The translations under genes and the position numbers were made by a program. From NCBI GenBank assembly GCA_030512295.1, contig JAULSR010000001.1:1798001-1862000 (forward strand): DNA of 64,000 nucleotides, read 5' to 3'. Numbering within the stretch: the first letter of the stretch is position 1; each line of letters opens with the position of its first letter. Below, one piece after another: positions 31,846 through 45,000 of this stretch. Source of the DNA: Bombardia bombarda. Taxonomy: Eukaryota > Ascomycota > Sordariomycetes > Sordariales > Lasiosphaeriaceae. A model generated the notes under the pieces. The model made no database searches and was not told where the DNA came from. It saw only the letters and a list, made by a program, of their open reading frames with translations.

Positions 31846-34800
31846 TCTCTACTATCTATGTGCCACAGAAAATTCAGACAAACCTCTCTTATCGCACCAC
31901 ACAAGCAAGGACATATTTCGCCTTGTTATTGCACCATTGAACTATGAATATGATATGGGAGGAGGGGGCGTGTAAAGAAGAGGGAATGGGGGGGTGTGTT
32001 TTTGGCATTCTGGCTAGGCCTTGGTCTGTCGATCCGAACACCACCAATTGCACAATCTCGAACGAAAAGGCCAAATATGATAACATCCAAGTTTGATATT
32101 GCATTACGTCTTTTTGAGTTTAACTACCTAGGCTAGGTGAGGTGTGTTCCATGGCTCGGTCTCCATGGAAGAATAGTACGGGTTGGTTGAGCGAGAAAGC
32201 TCGATTAGTCACAGGTAAGGATACAGGATATAGCAGCCATGTTTCAGTGGGAGGGGCGCCTATCAGGCACAGCACAGCGCCCCCGTGGGCCTACGCATCA
32301 GCGAACACCCTTACAGGGCGGACGGGCGACCGGGCGCAATCGGGAAAAAATAAGACTGGATAACCAAGGTGGATGGGGTACGGCATCCACTCCACTCACA
32401 GTCACCCACCACACACCTTTTCATTCGCACACCTCAGGCCTGGCTAAAAAGGTACATGTAGGTCCATCCAAACGCATCTACACCTCAGGCCACATGCCGA
32501 AATTCCAAAGCAGTGCCTCATGAGTGCCTGAGCCTCTCGTACGTACTTCCGGCGGCGGAGGCGCGGGGTCTCTTGGCTTGGGTGGTCTGATTAAAGGATT
32601 GCCCCGCAATGTGCCCATTTCTCGCACACGGGCGATGTACCTGCGGCATGGCAGGTACGAAGCAGCATGCTTGCTTGCTGGGGGCAAAGAGGATTGAGGG
32701 AAGGAACAACTCCAAAAAAAAAGAATATCTCAAAAGGAAAAAAAGGAGCATGCATGCATCCTCTTCATCTCTTTCTCCATATACACACTAGAGCGTGCAT
32801 ACACATGGCATGTTTTTGTCCTCATGTTTTGTTACAAGGCTCGAACAACCTGCCATCTCCGTCCGGTTCCCTGGCTCCTTTTGGTACTTCAAGGTCGAGA
32901 CCTTTTCTTCTTCGTCTCTAATCTCTATCGGCTTTCTCCGTTTTAACCGTTTGCGTACTACGGCATCTTGTCAACCTCCCACCCTCGTCCTCCGTCATCG
33001 CACCTCTCCGCTGAGAATCAAGCGTCCACAGTTTCTGACTGACAGGTGGGCTCCCCGGAATGATCCTCGCGATGGTGCCATTCCAAGCCAGAAAAAAAAC
33101 GTGCCAGAGTCATAGGTGTATCCGTGCCTGCCCATGCTTGATATCCACCTCTGCCGAGCCTGCCACCAAGCCTGCCCGTCTACAACCTAGCACTTGTCTG
33201 TTTATAGCCTCTTTTAGCGACTTGCACACCCGTTTGAGAACCTCTCTCCGAGGTGGCCCTCTTGGTACTCTTAGTCGGTTTTCCCCAGGCCCAGCCGGCC
33301 CTTTGTGTCTTGTCTCGTGGATGCTTGGCTCCGCTAGATGTGGAGGCTCAATAGTTAACGAGTGTCAAAGTGGTTACGAGTTGACAATTACCGTCTACCT
33401 AAACCCCCACCGGCAGAGAACAGTTAGTCATTTTCCACAGGCCCCTCTTGCCGATGCCCCCGATGTTGCTCCCGATGGGGTGGTTTTCCCCAGACGGCTC
33501 CATCAGAGCTTCTGCAGTGATGTTGTGGTTGCGTGTGGTTGGTTGGTCGGGACGGGGATAAGGAGGAGTGGGCTGGAAGAAAAAGTTTTGATACAGTCAG
33601 CTGCTGAAGCTTGCGAGCTTTACCTTAGCTGGCTGTCCGAGCTGTTGTTGTTCAGCTGGTTCTTCTTTGAAGGTCCATCTGCCTCGATCTGCACTTCAAG
33701 TCCAAGTCCCAAACCCATATTGGGTAACCCGTTGTCTAGTTTTTCTTCAATGATCGTAGCTGGAGCCGGCCACGTTGTCTGCCGGCCCAGGCCCTCTCTA
33801 GTGTCTTAATTGGTGTGTCTATGCATTGTAGCCTCATCTGTCGTCTCTTTTTTTTCCCCTCCCAACCCCAGCCCAGGCCAATTCGGGCTGATATCATGTC
33901 TAGGTCGGTTGGCTGGCTGGACTGGAACTGAATGCCTAAATGACTGGCTGGCGTGAAGCCGTCTACGACCCCGTTCCAAACTCTGTTGGGCCAAGAGTGA
34001 AATGAGGGCTGCTAAGCCATAGCCAAGGTCCGATGGATCAACCAAAAATTTCCATTCCAATAGACATTTGTTTTTGTGTCTCTTTTCTAGCTCCATCAAG
34101 TTTCAATTTCAGTCTGTCCGGTTCAGCCGGTCGCCCGGTCGGTAAAGGAATCCATCTGTAGCTTGACCAAGTCCTTGCTTGACTTCGTTCTCCTAAGCTA
34201 AGGGATATTGGCATGTCGGTCTGTCCAGGCAGTGCAGGTGTGAGTCTTCAAATTTCCTATTTCGGACACTTTTCACGCACGACATTGGTCGGTCGGTCGG
34301 TCGGGCACTAGCTGACATTTTGCTTTTTTTCTCACTCTGGCGGCTCATGACATGAGCCTCATTGTCAATATCAACGATACCACAATCTCGAGGGGCCTGG
34401 CCAATTCAATCTCAACGCGACATGAAAAAATAAAACACAATTACCCACACAACCAATCTAACAGCGCACGACTTTTCTAGATTGTGCATTTCTTTCTCTA
34501 ATTGGACCCCTCTCTGTCATGAAAACCTTTTCTGCTCACTCAATTCTCTTTAAACGACTGGTGTAACGTGGCTCAGTCAGTTTAGTCTCGCACGCATGTG
34601 GCACAAGCTTTCTGGAATTTTTCTCCCACCTCCCTGTCTGGCATGCCTGCCTTACCTACCACCGAGCTACAACACTAAAAAGTTGCTATCCCGTACTTGC
34701 TGCCAATGGCAAAAATCCATGGGGTTGGTCGACATTGAGAATTGCTTGGCTGCTGTCGCTGGCCGGCCGGTTGGCCCATGTAGCCAGGAGGGAATCGGGC

Positions 34801-35788
34801 AATCTTGCAAAGATTTTTTTTTTTTTTGGCAACAATGACAGGTGGGTCAAACAAGCTACGCCGTGCCGTGCAGCAAAGCCAGCAAGCAACCCAAATAAGC
34901 CAGCAAGCAAGCATTGAAAGCAAGCAAGGCAGGGCAAGGCAAGCAAAGGGGGCTGTTGAAATCAACAAGGGATGTGATGTGTTATGTCGTCTTCGCTCAG
35001 CCCGAAAGATCCACCCTCTCGTCTCGCCGCCGCAACACCACGTATTCCATCGTGCGTAATTCGCAGAAAAAGAATTAAAAGAGACAAGCAAGGCAGCTTG
35101 TCTGGAGGCACCTACATACGTACCTTGCCTAAGCAGGGTCGTAATGGTAATCATCATCGGTGGGTTTTGCTGTGTTCTGTTCCTCCCTGACAGGAAGAAA
35201 AGATAGTAAGGAGTCGTAACCATACCTTGGCTATCCACATTCTCCTTGCGTGCGCAATGACACCTTTTTGGGTGGAGTTTCTTATGGATGAGAGCTGAGC
35301 TATTTCCACCAGAAAAACACAAACTGAACCCAGCACACACCTACGGTAGAAAACCATGGAAGTTGGGCACTTTTTGTTGTGTTTTGTTGGTCATGAAGCT
35401 ATAGTATCACCATGTAGATCAACCAAGCACATACGTATGTTGTTGTTATTGTTTCAATTGCTATGATTTCCTGTTTGTCGTACATGACATGACCACCATC
35501 CATCGACACCCAGTAGAAAATCATCCACAAAGGTGCCTACCGACGGTTTTAAGAGGTTTGATGCTGTTTGCCGCGCGCGCGCGCCGCCCGCACCGATGGC
35601 GGAACACGGAACAGCAGTAAGGATATACTTTGGCTACAACCTGGAACTGCTGCTGGCTGGCTGGCTGGCTGGGCTTGGTGGGCTGGCGGATGGAGAACAA
35701 CGGGACGGGAATGAACATCCGCTGTTGCCGCCTCTGGAATGTGGAGAAGTTTTTTTTATTTTAAAAAAGGACAAGACAGACAGACAGA

Positions 35789-35789
<1 letters not shown>

Positions 35790-35820
<31 letters not shown>
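35790..35820. repeat. (GCAC)n tetranucleotide repeat
   Basis: About eight GCAC units follow a short GACA run. Confidence 0.92.
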
Positions 35821-37011
35821 CCGCACGCTGTTTGCCGACAACGCGGCTACCCGGCCGGGCGCGCGCTGTGCAACTGGGGACAGGGGCAGGCAAAGAAAGG
35901 AACATCATTGAACAACCATGGATAACCATTAGGTAAGGAATTGGACGGTACTCCGTACAGTGGAGTAGGTGAATCGAGACATCGAGAACCATCGAGACAG
36001 TCATATCATGCCACGAGCACAAGAGCCAAGACATTGGCTTGTGTCAGAAAGAATAGATGAACAGTGACGAATCGGTTGGCAAAGTTAGATTGGGTCTGTG
36101 TTTTTGGTTTGGAGGGTAAAAAAGATTCACAGTTTGATTTGATAGCTAATCTAAGACGAAAGGCCGTGGCCCATTCATAGTGTGATTTGTTGGTCGGGTA
36201 CCTTTCGAAACAAGAGCTTTTTTTCCTTGTGTCCCCCCTTTGTTGGCAACATTGGTCTTGTGACCAATTGCCTCCCCAGCTTGCGTCTGTCAAGCAACAA
36301 GCAACAACTCCGCCATCCCATCATACAATAATTCCCTAATCATGGCATGATCATCAAGTACCGAGAGCAGAAGCAGAAAAGTGTTTCCTTGACACGGGCA
36401 AAATCAAACAAATGTAGTGCCCAATGTAGTAGTAGTGTCTTGGTTCCAACGCCGTTCCCAGTAGTTTCCCATACGAGCAAGAGCCGGCCCTATCCATTCC
36501 CCGTTGGCGTCCAGTCCGTGCCGTTTCCTCTGAGCCATCCCGATGCAAATGCTTTGCGAGCAAAAAATCGATAAACAAAAAACAAGACAAAGAAATGGAG
36601 CGTTCCCAAAGTGTATCAGTGTGATGGTGACAGTAATCTCACATAATACCTCTCCGCCCTTTCCTAGACAAAAGAAATGTTTATACCCAGTCTCTGCGCC
36701 TCTCCAAATAACAAAGGAAAAAAAAAAAGAGGCAATCCTATGCCTCTCCTGTTGTGACCCAAACTTTTTATCATATTGTGCTCCGGTTTATGCTTTTTTT
36801 TTTGTTACAACAAAAATGGCGAAAAAAAACAAATGAGAAAGGTGGTGTTGACTGAGTCGTATAGAGGTGTGGTGTGTATGTGTGGTTTTGTTCTATGGCG
36901 AAAAAAACGATGACCGAGTGAGGTGGGGGGTATGGCTGCTGTCTTCGTAACCGGTATAAAAATGTATGGAAAGTAATATCAAGTCGTCGACGACTGGTGG
37001 TTTGCGACTTT

Positions 37012-37440
37012 CTAATATGATCGTCTCCGTTGGAGTCTGACAATCTCGAAGGCTCGGGCGTATGCCCTGAGCTCCTTGGTGATCTGGTCTGATAGCTGGG
37101 CAGCGTCGAGTCCGGCCGACGATGTACTCCTCATGGAGCAAAGGCTGGTGTGCGAGTTCGATGGTGAGAGGGCGTGGCCCGAGATCGAAGAGGTGCTACC
37201 AGTTCTGGAACTGCTCGAGGTGGTGAGGTCGTAGGCGGGGGAGAGGTGGAACTTGGCTCTCGATGTTGCTGTTGGCTTGGAGAAGGTCCACGAGCTGTAT
37301 GCTGGGGAGCTAGGCCCAGAGCTCGGCATCGGCGATGTCCTCTCGAAGTCGGCCAGGCGGCATGATTCGGAGCAGTAGGTGGCGCCGTCGGTTTGCTTGT
37401 CGCAAGCGAAGCAGTACTGGTGAGTCCAATCCAAAGACAT
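37012..37440 (-). CDS. Ecl1-family zinc-binding (life-span regulatory factor) protein
   Basis: A single exon encodes 142 residues from MSLDWTHQYC. The N-terminal motif CFACDKQTDGATYCSESC (residues 10-27, C-x2-C-x9-C-x3-C), followed by RLADFE, is the hallmark of fungal Ecl1/life-span-regulatory-factor proteins. In fission yeast these are small zinc-binding proteins that extend chronological lifespan under nutrient stress. The remainder is Ser/Thr/Pro-rich and probably disordered (SSPAYSSW, SSSSRTGSTSS). It ends in a basic helix, KELRAYARAFEIVRLQRRRS. The frame is open upstream to an ATG at 37524, which would add a 28-residue leader; I prefer 37440 because the leader looks like UTR (CA repeats). 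It is the only gene recognised in about 33 kb, so long UTRs or distant control elements are plausible but unproven. Confidence 0.85.
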   Translation of the reverse strand: MSLDWTHQYCFACDKQTDGATYCSESCRLADFERTSPMPSSGPSSPAYSSWTFSKPTATSRAKFHLSPAYDLTTSSSSRTGSTSSISGHALSPSNSHTSLCSMRSTSSAGLDAAQLSDQITKELRAYARAFEIVRLQRRRSY

Positions 37441-38915
37441 GGCGGCGGTTGGTGTGTTTGTGTGTGTGATGTGTAGTCTGGCAAGTTGGAGTTGCGAGCT
37501 CAAGAAGGCCTTGTCTGGGAACAATCGACTATGTTGGGCTGAGTTGAAGTAGATATGGTATGGTGGTGGACGATGGTTCCAGCTGCTGTTCCCGGGGGAA
37601 AGTGTGTGTTATGAGGAAGACGTTGCTCAAGTTGGTGGTCCTAGCACTCGTGGTGTTTGCGGTTGTAGAGGAAGAGAGTGTGTAGAAAGATGTCTCGATG
37701 CCAAATCCAGAAGTGAGGTTGAGGGAGCTGGGGGAGCAGTGTGTTATGTACCCATGGCATGGCAGTCACAGTCACAGCCTGCCTTGGTCGCTTTGGCTGT
37801 GGCCGATGACTGTCACTGGCTGGTGGATGGAGAACGAGGTAGATGCCCATGACCACAAGGGACCCACGGCACTAAGACATTGGCGCCGCCTAGGTACGCA
37901 GATCGAAGGCTTGCATCGTACTTCCTGGCGGTGGTGTGCTCGCAGAGGTACCAGGTGGGCATGTATCGCAAGCACGCATCCTCATGGGCAGGGACCTGAG
38001 GTGGGTCGGCCTTGCAGAGGCTGCAATCTGCACTATGCCTTGTTCGAGATAGACCCCGAGCAGGGGTTGAGGTGTGGTGTGGCCATAGAGAAAAAAATCT
38101 TTTTGCAGGCGTGGTCGTAGCATGGCCAGGTCGTGGCACCACCCTGGTCAGTTGTGAGCCATCGAGTGGGTCGGCACCTCTTGGCGCCCGTTCCTTGGAA
38201 GTCCTCTTCTTTCTGCCTGAGGAATCAGGAGGGAAGTACCAATTCGTCTTGGCGGCAGGCGCGAAGGGGGTGGGGTGTGCGGCCACTCAAAATGCCCATC
38301 CATGGTCCCTACCCGCTTTCAATGGCTGGCACAGGTGTGTGCAGCTGTTGCATCCATTCCATCTTTGCTCTGGGTCCTAAGACAACAGCCCTCATGCTAT
38401 TGTCGAGTTCCGTAACTGTGTCTGCTGGTGCCAAGGCGAATCAAAATCCAGTGGGGGTCCATGCCTACCTTCTTACGAATACTTACCTTCCTACATTCAC
38501 AAGCTGACTGTTGTGTGCACAAGCGAGTGCGCGGGAAGAGAAGAAGGCGAAGGCGAAGGCGAAGGCGAGAGAGAGAGAGGGCGACGCTGCTTCTGCTGCT
38601 GCACGCACCTGTGTATGGTTTTCGCCGGCGTCCTGATGCATCACCCACTACCCCAGCCAGCGATCAGGCGTTTTGCTGCCTGTGTTCCTCGCCTCTTTTC
38701 CACTAGCGTTTAAGCATGCGGGATGTTTTTCTTTTTTCTTATGTTTTCAGAAAGTGCCCGTCGCTCGCTGTCGCGGGCCAATCGCTCTGCAAATCCCGAA
38801 GGCAAGCTCAGCAAGATGGTGTGACCGACTGGAGTGTTGAGGTGCCAGAATGCCATCACCCTGCGTCCTTTCGCCATCAGTTCTTTCATAGCACGAGTAC
38901 CGAATTCGTACCAGT

Positions 38916-39064
38916 ACAGCACAGCACAGCACAGCAAAAGCACAGCACAGTACAGCAAAAGCACAGCAAAAGCACAGCAAAAGCACAGCAAAAGCACAGC
39001 ACAGCACAGCAAAAGCACAGCACAGCACAGCAAAAGCACACCAAAAGCACACCAAAAGCACACC
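38916..39064. repeat. Minisatellite of AGCACAGCAAA-type units
   Basis: About 150 bp of tandem, interspersed AGCAC, AGCACAGCA and AAAAGCACAGC units, drifting to ACCAAAAGC units at the right end. All frames on both strands stay open through it because stop codons are excluded by composition, so the open frames there are not evidence of a gene. Confidence 0.93.
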
Positions 39065-42000
39065 ATCGCACCATCGCTTACAGCAATATTAACTAACTAG
39101 TACTCAAATTTCTCTCAGAGTGTTTGCTCGCGCATTGCCGCGGCATTCAGGAGCGGGCGGAAGCGCAGGATAAAACGGCACGGCCTGTCTAGAGCCCATT
39201 CAAGCACTGGAAAAGGAGGGCGCTGGCGTGGGGGTTTCGCCCATTATCTGAATTTTGGGTCGCATCTCTCCACAGCGCAGTAGCAATCTGGCTCTGGCAG
39301 GCTCTGGCAGGCTCTGGCAGGCTGGCAGCAGGCTGGCAGCAGGCTTCCAAGGCACAAAATAGCCACAGGCAGGTGAGGCAGAGCACGAGCCCGCCGACTA
39401 CCACTTTGAAAGGAAAGGGTCTCATAAAAAACGCAAGCAGGAGTGGGGATGGCGACTCTCCTGAAGTTGCAAGCTGCAGTGCGACCTTGGCCGTCGTAGG
39501 CTGGCGCGCTGGCGCTCTTGAGATCAACCCTCCACCAGCCGAATTCCAGCGGAAACAACATTGACCAAATCTCGTCTGTCGCCGCCTGCAGGGCTTTGCC
39601 TTTTTGCCTCGCCTTGCAGTGAAGTGTGAGGCCAGGCGAGAAACAGGCCTCAAGCAGGTCTGTTTCAATGGCTGCCCATCCCCTAGCTAGGATTGCCCAG
39701 GCCCCGAGGTCAATCTCCGGCTGGCATGAGCGAACTATGAGTGAGAGGAACTTGTGCAGTTCGATGCTCGACGCTCCTCGACGCCAGGAAGGGGGGCGCC
39801 CTGAGGAACAGGACTGTCTCCTGCAGGACAACCACTGGAACCCAGGACGACGACTGGGACCCTTGAACTGCAAGAGTCGCCAATCAGCGTCAGCTGTGGC
39901 ATGGCATCTGGAATCGTAGCAGAGAACGAGGCTATTGACCAACATGCTCGCTGCCTCGGAGCTCCGCAAGCTCGGCGTCGTCGTCGTCAAACTCGTCATG
40001 GGATTCTGCGATTCTACGGGTGCCTTTCCCTTACCACGCGGCTCGAGGCAGCAGGCCTGGCATAGGTAGCTGACCAGGCATACCCAGCCCCGCCCGTCGT
40101 CGTGTTGCTCGTTGAACTACATGATATTTTGCGTGACACTGACACTCGACTGCGTCTCACCGAGATGCCCAGTTCGATGTTTGAGAGACAGCTGGCGCTA
40201 CTATGCCCCGCTTCAGGCACAAGGGCAGTTTGTTTATCCCACAGCAATGGGCTGTTCATCAACACGGAATAATTCAAAACTTATGCATTGACACGGAACT
40301 CCAGAAGCAGATCGTGGAGATCTTGCACAACAAATTGTCGATACACTCACACGATGCCTGTCTGCCTGCCTGCCCCGAGGCACACCCCTCCCCCCGTATC
40401 ATCGGCCGTGTAGATTGCCTGTACTGTATCTAAACCGCTTTCAGATACACCTGCATGCTGCAGCACCTGCATCGCTCCACCAACTCTGGACAAATGGTCG
40501 TCATGCAGACCTCCCCACAGGCTTCTGCATCTGGTGTTAGCTAGCCACGAGAAGGCTGGCGTCCTCTCTTCAACATATCACTTGTGCCTGTTTCGAGGCG
40601 CTGCTGTGGGTAGTGAGCGAGAAGGTCTCACGGGGCGAAAGCTCCAAGGTACTACTGGACTTTGACTACAACTGCACTGCACTGCAGGACGACCAACAAC
40701 AACAACAACAACAACACCGCAGCAGCGGCAGCTCTTATTCGTCTCGGCCACGACAGTATCTTTCGTGACGAGGGTTGGCTCGGCAGATTGGCCGAAATAT
40801 TCCATGTTTGACACAACTGTTGCTGCTGGGAGGAGAGCCTGGTAACATGGCTGCACTGCACCCATTGGTCAACCAGCTACCATCGGTTTGAGGTTAACAT
40901 GTCGTGAGCTCTTTGGCTTTCCTATCAGACGTCACGGACAAGCTCAAGGCTCGGGAACCCCCGGGCAAGCTAACTGAAAGACGACAACGATGTTGGTGCG
41001 AAACGACTTTGAAGAACGGTGCCTGGTGCTAGCACAGTCCGACGACGCCAAGGGTATCAGAGTACACGTGTAAACATGCGCGCTCTGTACTTTGTAATAT
41101 GCTCTGTATCTCTTTGCCGACATTGTGCATACGTTCATGTGCGGGCGCAGCAACCCCTCCAAATACCCTGTTGGTCTACGGGATACACTGGTGATTACTT
41201 ACTGCATACGAATCCACAAGAGGTGGTTGGTGTTCTTTCCAGCTTCGATCAGGACATTACTACGCGAGTGGGTCTATCGATATTCCGATAGTCTCGAGAC
41301 CTCATGCTAGCTCGACGATGCTTGGTGATCTGGTGGTGCCATTATCATACGCAGAGCAAAGAGATTTCAATTCTTTGATTACTGAGGTCTTTTTTTTGTC
41401 TATTCTGCATGGAGCACGACAGGTGCTCGGATGACCTGGAATGATCACCAATCTGGCCCTTTCTTTTCACATACAGATGGGACGTTGACGCAGGCGCTGC
41501 GCTCGCTGCCCGGGGCCCCAGGCGACATTGCATGCGACGATTTCGACAATCTCTCGAAAGATATTCATCTACAGTCTCAGTCGAGATGGAGGAGGGTTCC
41601 ATAGCGGCAAGGTCGACGATTCGTCGAAGCGTTTGGTCGAGAGCTTCCCGCTGCAGGATTACCCCCCCATCATCAAGCTCTCAACTCCCTACTGCTGCTA
41701 TCCGAAAGCTCCCCCCCCTCCCCTCCACCCCCCCTTGTCCCTTGTCTACTGTCCACTAGCGTAGTCACAATCATGCGTCGTCCCCGCCCCACATCTCGGG
41801 GTCTCAAGTTGTGGGGATGGGCGTTCGGGTTGGTCATGCTGCCGATGCTGGATGACATTGACAGTGTACCTAGGGGAGGGCCAGATGATATCAGATAGCT
41901 AAACCAAGGCAAGATTGGACCAGAAACTGCTGCGCACTGCTGCACTGCACTGCACCACCGCTCGAGCGCGGCATTGTTAGGAATCAAGCGCTAACGCTAT

Positions 42001-45000
42001 CTCTATCTGTCTATCTAGGTATCTGGTTGTGTTTTTGATGAAGGGGAAAGATATGCAGGAACCCCCCACACACAGACACTGAGGGACGGCCGGGCGCGGC
42101 GTTGATGAACTTTTTGGTACGGCCAATAGAGGCTTTGGAAGCATCTATCGCAGCCAGGACGAACTTGGTATGATGATACCCAACGAAGCTACAAACCCAG
42201 CAGCCTCTGCCGCTGTCGAGTGGATTGCCCACGGAGAGAGCCGAGAGATAAAGACGAAACTAACCTACCTACCTACCCTGGTCGTTTGGCAAATGGTCGC
42301 TAAGTATACGCCATAACAACGTGATCGATAGACAACACTTGAGATATAAGGAGACTTAAACTTAGCCTCAAAAAGGTTACGACAAACTTCGAGTTCCACC
42401 AGACCCCCATCCTCAAAAGATAGGGCAGACGATGAATGGAAAAGTTCCCGCGTACTCGGACTATTCGGGAAGGGCAGCCAGCAGCATCTTGTCATCTTAC
42501 TCATCGATACCGTGATCTGAGACAAGAGCTACACTAAGAAAGGCCGCCCGGGCCAGCAACCTGTTTTGGGTCTTTCCCTTTTTTTTGGAGTGAAGTTCTT
42601 TGGCTTCAGCTGGGCCTTGGACAGCCACATCAAGCTTTCATTCATTTTTTTCTTCATCTTCTCTCGGATGACTCCGGGGGCGTAAGGCCAAAAGTGGTCG
42701 ATATGGCCGTGGCAATTGCAGATTGTGGGTTGGTGGTGCCCACACCCCGATCGACCTCCCCGCAGATTTTTTTTTAGCAAAACGCCATGAGCATGGGGGA
42801 ATTCGTTGGTGTTGGTTCCCGAATACCGATCAAAAGCAGGGGGAGCTACAGCCCTTTTTTTGGCTGACATGCTTGAAGGAAAGATGGACGCCGAAGTGGA
42901 CGGCGTTGGTGGTGGTGGTGGTGGTTATGGTCGGTGGTCGTCGACCCCGGATCCTTGCTGGCGATCTTTTCTCCAGTCAACGTCTTTCAAAGCTGCAGAT
43001 TTGTTGGAGAGAGAATTGAAGTATGATACCTAGCCAGTTTATGTGGCGTCGACTCAGCAGGTATGTGTTCTCCGTGCTGACCACCGGAATCCGAGGTCTT
43101 GGTCTGAGCCAGGTACACCTATGTAGGTGGACGGCGGGGTGCGTCGGGGGGCTCTGAATCTGATGAGGGGAGCCACGGACAATGTCAGCGCCATCCGTGG
43201 TGGCTTTGACAGATAACAGAGGGAGAGGTGTGTGGTGTGTTCGGTGAAGAACCAATGATAGGACGGGGGCAAGGCTTTTGGAGGACAGGTGTGTGTATCG
43301 TGAGATTGCGAGACCAACACAAGTTGATTGAAATGCCGAGCCGACGGAATCTGACATGCCTCCTACCTTGTTTCCTAGCAGGGCAGAAAGGATGATGTTA
43401 GGATCGTGGGATGGATGGATGATGATGGTGTGGCTCGGCTCACTCGCTCGCTCACCTTGATTTGCGCCCGCCCGCCCGCCAGTCGTTGTTGGTTGTTTCA
43501 AGGTAAGGTGACAAGGTGAGCAACCACCAGCAAGGTCGGAATATGGTACAAAGATACAACACCTGGTCCACGCACACAATCGACGTACTCCGTGCGCTAC
43601 AGTGCATATTCACGTTCAAACATCTATTGAAGGAAGGCCGCGCGCGCGCCAGTCCGAACCAAGGTCAGGATTTCTAGATCGCCGGGTCGCTGACCTGACA
43701 GGGTCAAAAGCACTTTGCACTGTTAGTGCACTCGCTAGTCTAGTCCGAGTGCGTGCGAGCTTGCGTTCGGAGGTGGACACAAAGTTCTTCAACGCTCTGC
43801 TGATGCTGTTCGCTTTGAAGAAAGCAGTAATCGATCAAGGGCAGCAGCGGACTTGTCAGACACCACGCAGCCAGCCAGCCACCACCGGCCGCAGCATAGT
43901 GGTGGTGGCGGTGGTGATGGTGGTGGTGATTCTGGACGTGTCTATCTCGTATGAAAAGTGACTCGACTCAGAAGGGAACGAAAATTGGTCGTCGTCTCGC
44001 TTCTTTCATAATCACCAAGTTTCGCCGGTCCCAGTTTCGCACTAACCAGTACTTGTGGTCAAAGTCCATCAGCTGGCCCTGGCGCGCGAAGATCCAATGG
44101 TCGGGTGGTCTAATTACGGCGAACGTTCGTCGTCATCGGAGAGATGAGAGAGAGAAAGGGCTGAAGGAGTTTGGGGAAATCGACAAGGGGCCTTGCGGCG
44201 GCGGGGCGTGAGTATATACGGATAATGGTGTCTCTGGATCCATCTTTCCTTTTTCTTTTTTTTCTAACCCGTTTCGCTCTTCCATGGGCGCGCGATCGCC
44301 CTCGCCGAGCATCCCATGGTGGTGGTTGTCGTCGTCGTCGGCGCTCTGGGGCTGGGGGGCGAGGCCGAAACAAGACAAGAGACGAAACTAGACCGGTTCG
44401 GGGCCTGGTGTCGGATTTTGAAAAGAGACGACGACGAATCGCAACATCACAAACTGATTTGGAGCTAACCAAGACACCAATTCGTTCGATTCCAACGACT
44501 ACGACACTAGCAAACACTAAAAGCTACTTAGCGGCGGCGGCGGCCGTTGCTGCAACACGCACTGGGAACACAGCACTGACTGGATTGGGTGATGTGCATG
44601 TCGTGCTAACGAGGCAGATGGCCGGTTCTTCGCAACCGAGTGGTCCCTGCTTCGGTTTGTTGTTGCTGTTGCTGCGAAGGGGAATGGAGATGACAAAGGA
44701 TTGGTGATGGCTTGGTTGTTGAAAAGGAGATGGAATTTATTGCTATAAACAAACATCGCTGGGCCGGTCCAGTCTCGGACATATGGGACTGTCTAGACGC
44801 CGGCCGCCATGAGTTCACGACGATGACATGTTTATTTCCCTTCTTCAAGTTTGGCATCATCATCAGGAGACTCGGCTTCTGTTTCGCCAAGCCATTCATT
44901 GAGCCCAGACCCAATGTCTCACAACGACATCAACAACCACAACAACCACCACAGAGCCAACCGATTGACCATTCTCCCAAAACCCAGTGCATTAGGCAGT

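Larger units (their letters stand above)
24321..37011. other. Left part of gene desert (12.7 kb)
   Basis: No conserved protein, transposase, reverse transcriptase, tRNA or rRNA was recognised on either strand. Open frames of 170-250 codons occur (for example 27867-28538 minus and 33060-33809 plus), but their products are low-complexity and lack start context or splicing logic. The stretch is rich in simple repeats: (CT)n, (GT)n, (CA)n, GCAC repeats and a 9-bp minisatellite. It is not strongly AT-rich, which argues against a RIP-degraded transposon block, except for a short AT-richer patch at about 24.6-25.1 kb. Confidence 0.55.

Noticed and set aside
33060..33809. 249-codon plus-strand open frame in the desert
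   Set aside because: The product has no domain, no repeated motif and no sensible start context, and similar chance frames occur across the region.
34675..35340. 221-codon minus-strand open frame
   Set aside because: Cys/Leu-rich low-complexity product spanning a poly-T/A run, with no homology I recognise.
38479..38488. ATACTTACCT, identical to the start of U1 snRNA
   Set aside because: A 10-base match only; the following sequence does not resemble U1 and no Sm site or stem-loop was found.
39244..39999. 251-codon minus-strand open frame in the desert
   Set aside because: No recognisable family. It includes a run of GCTCTGGCAG repeats and overlaps equally good frames, so I cannot support it without transcript data.
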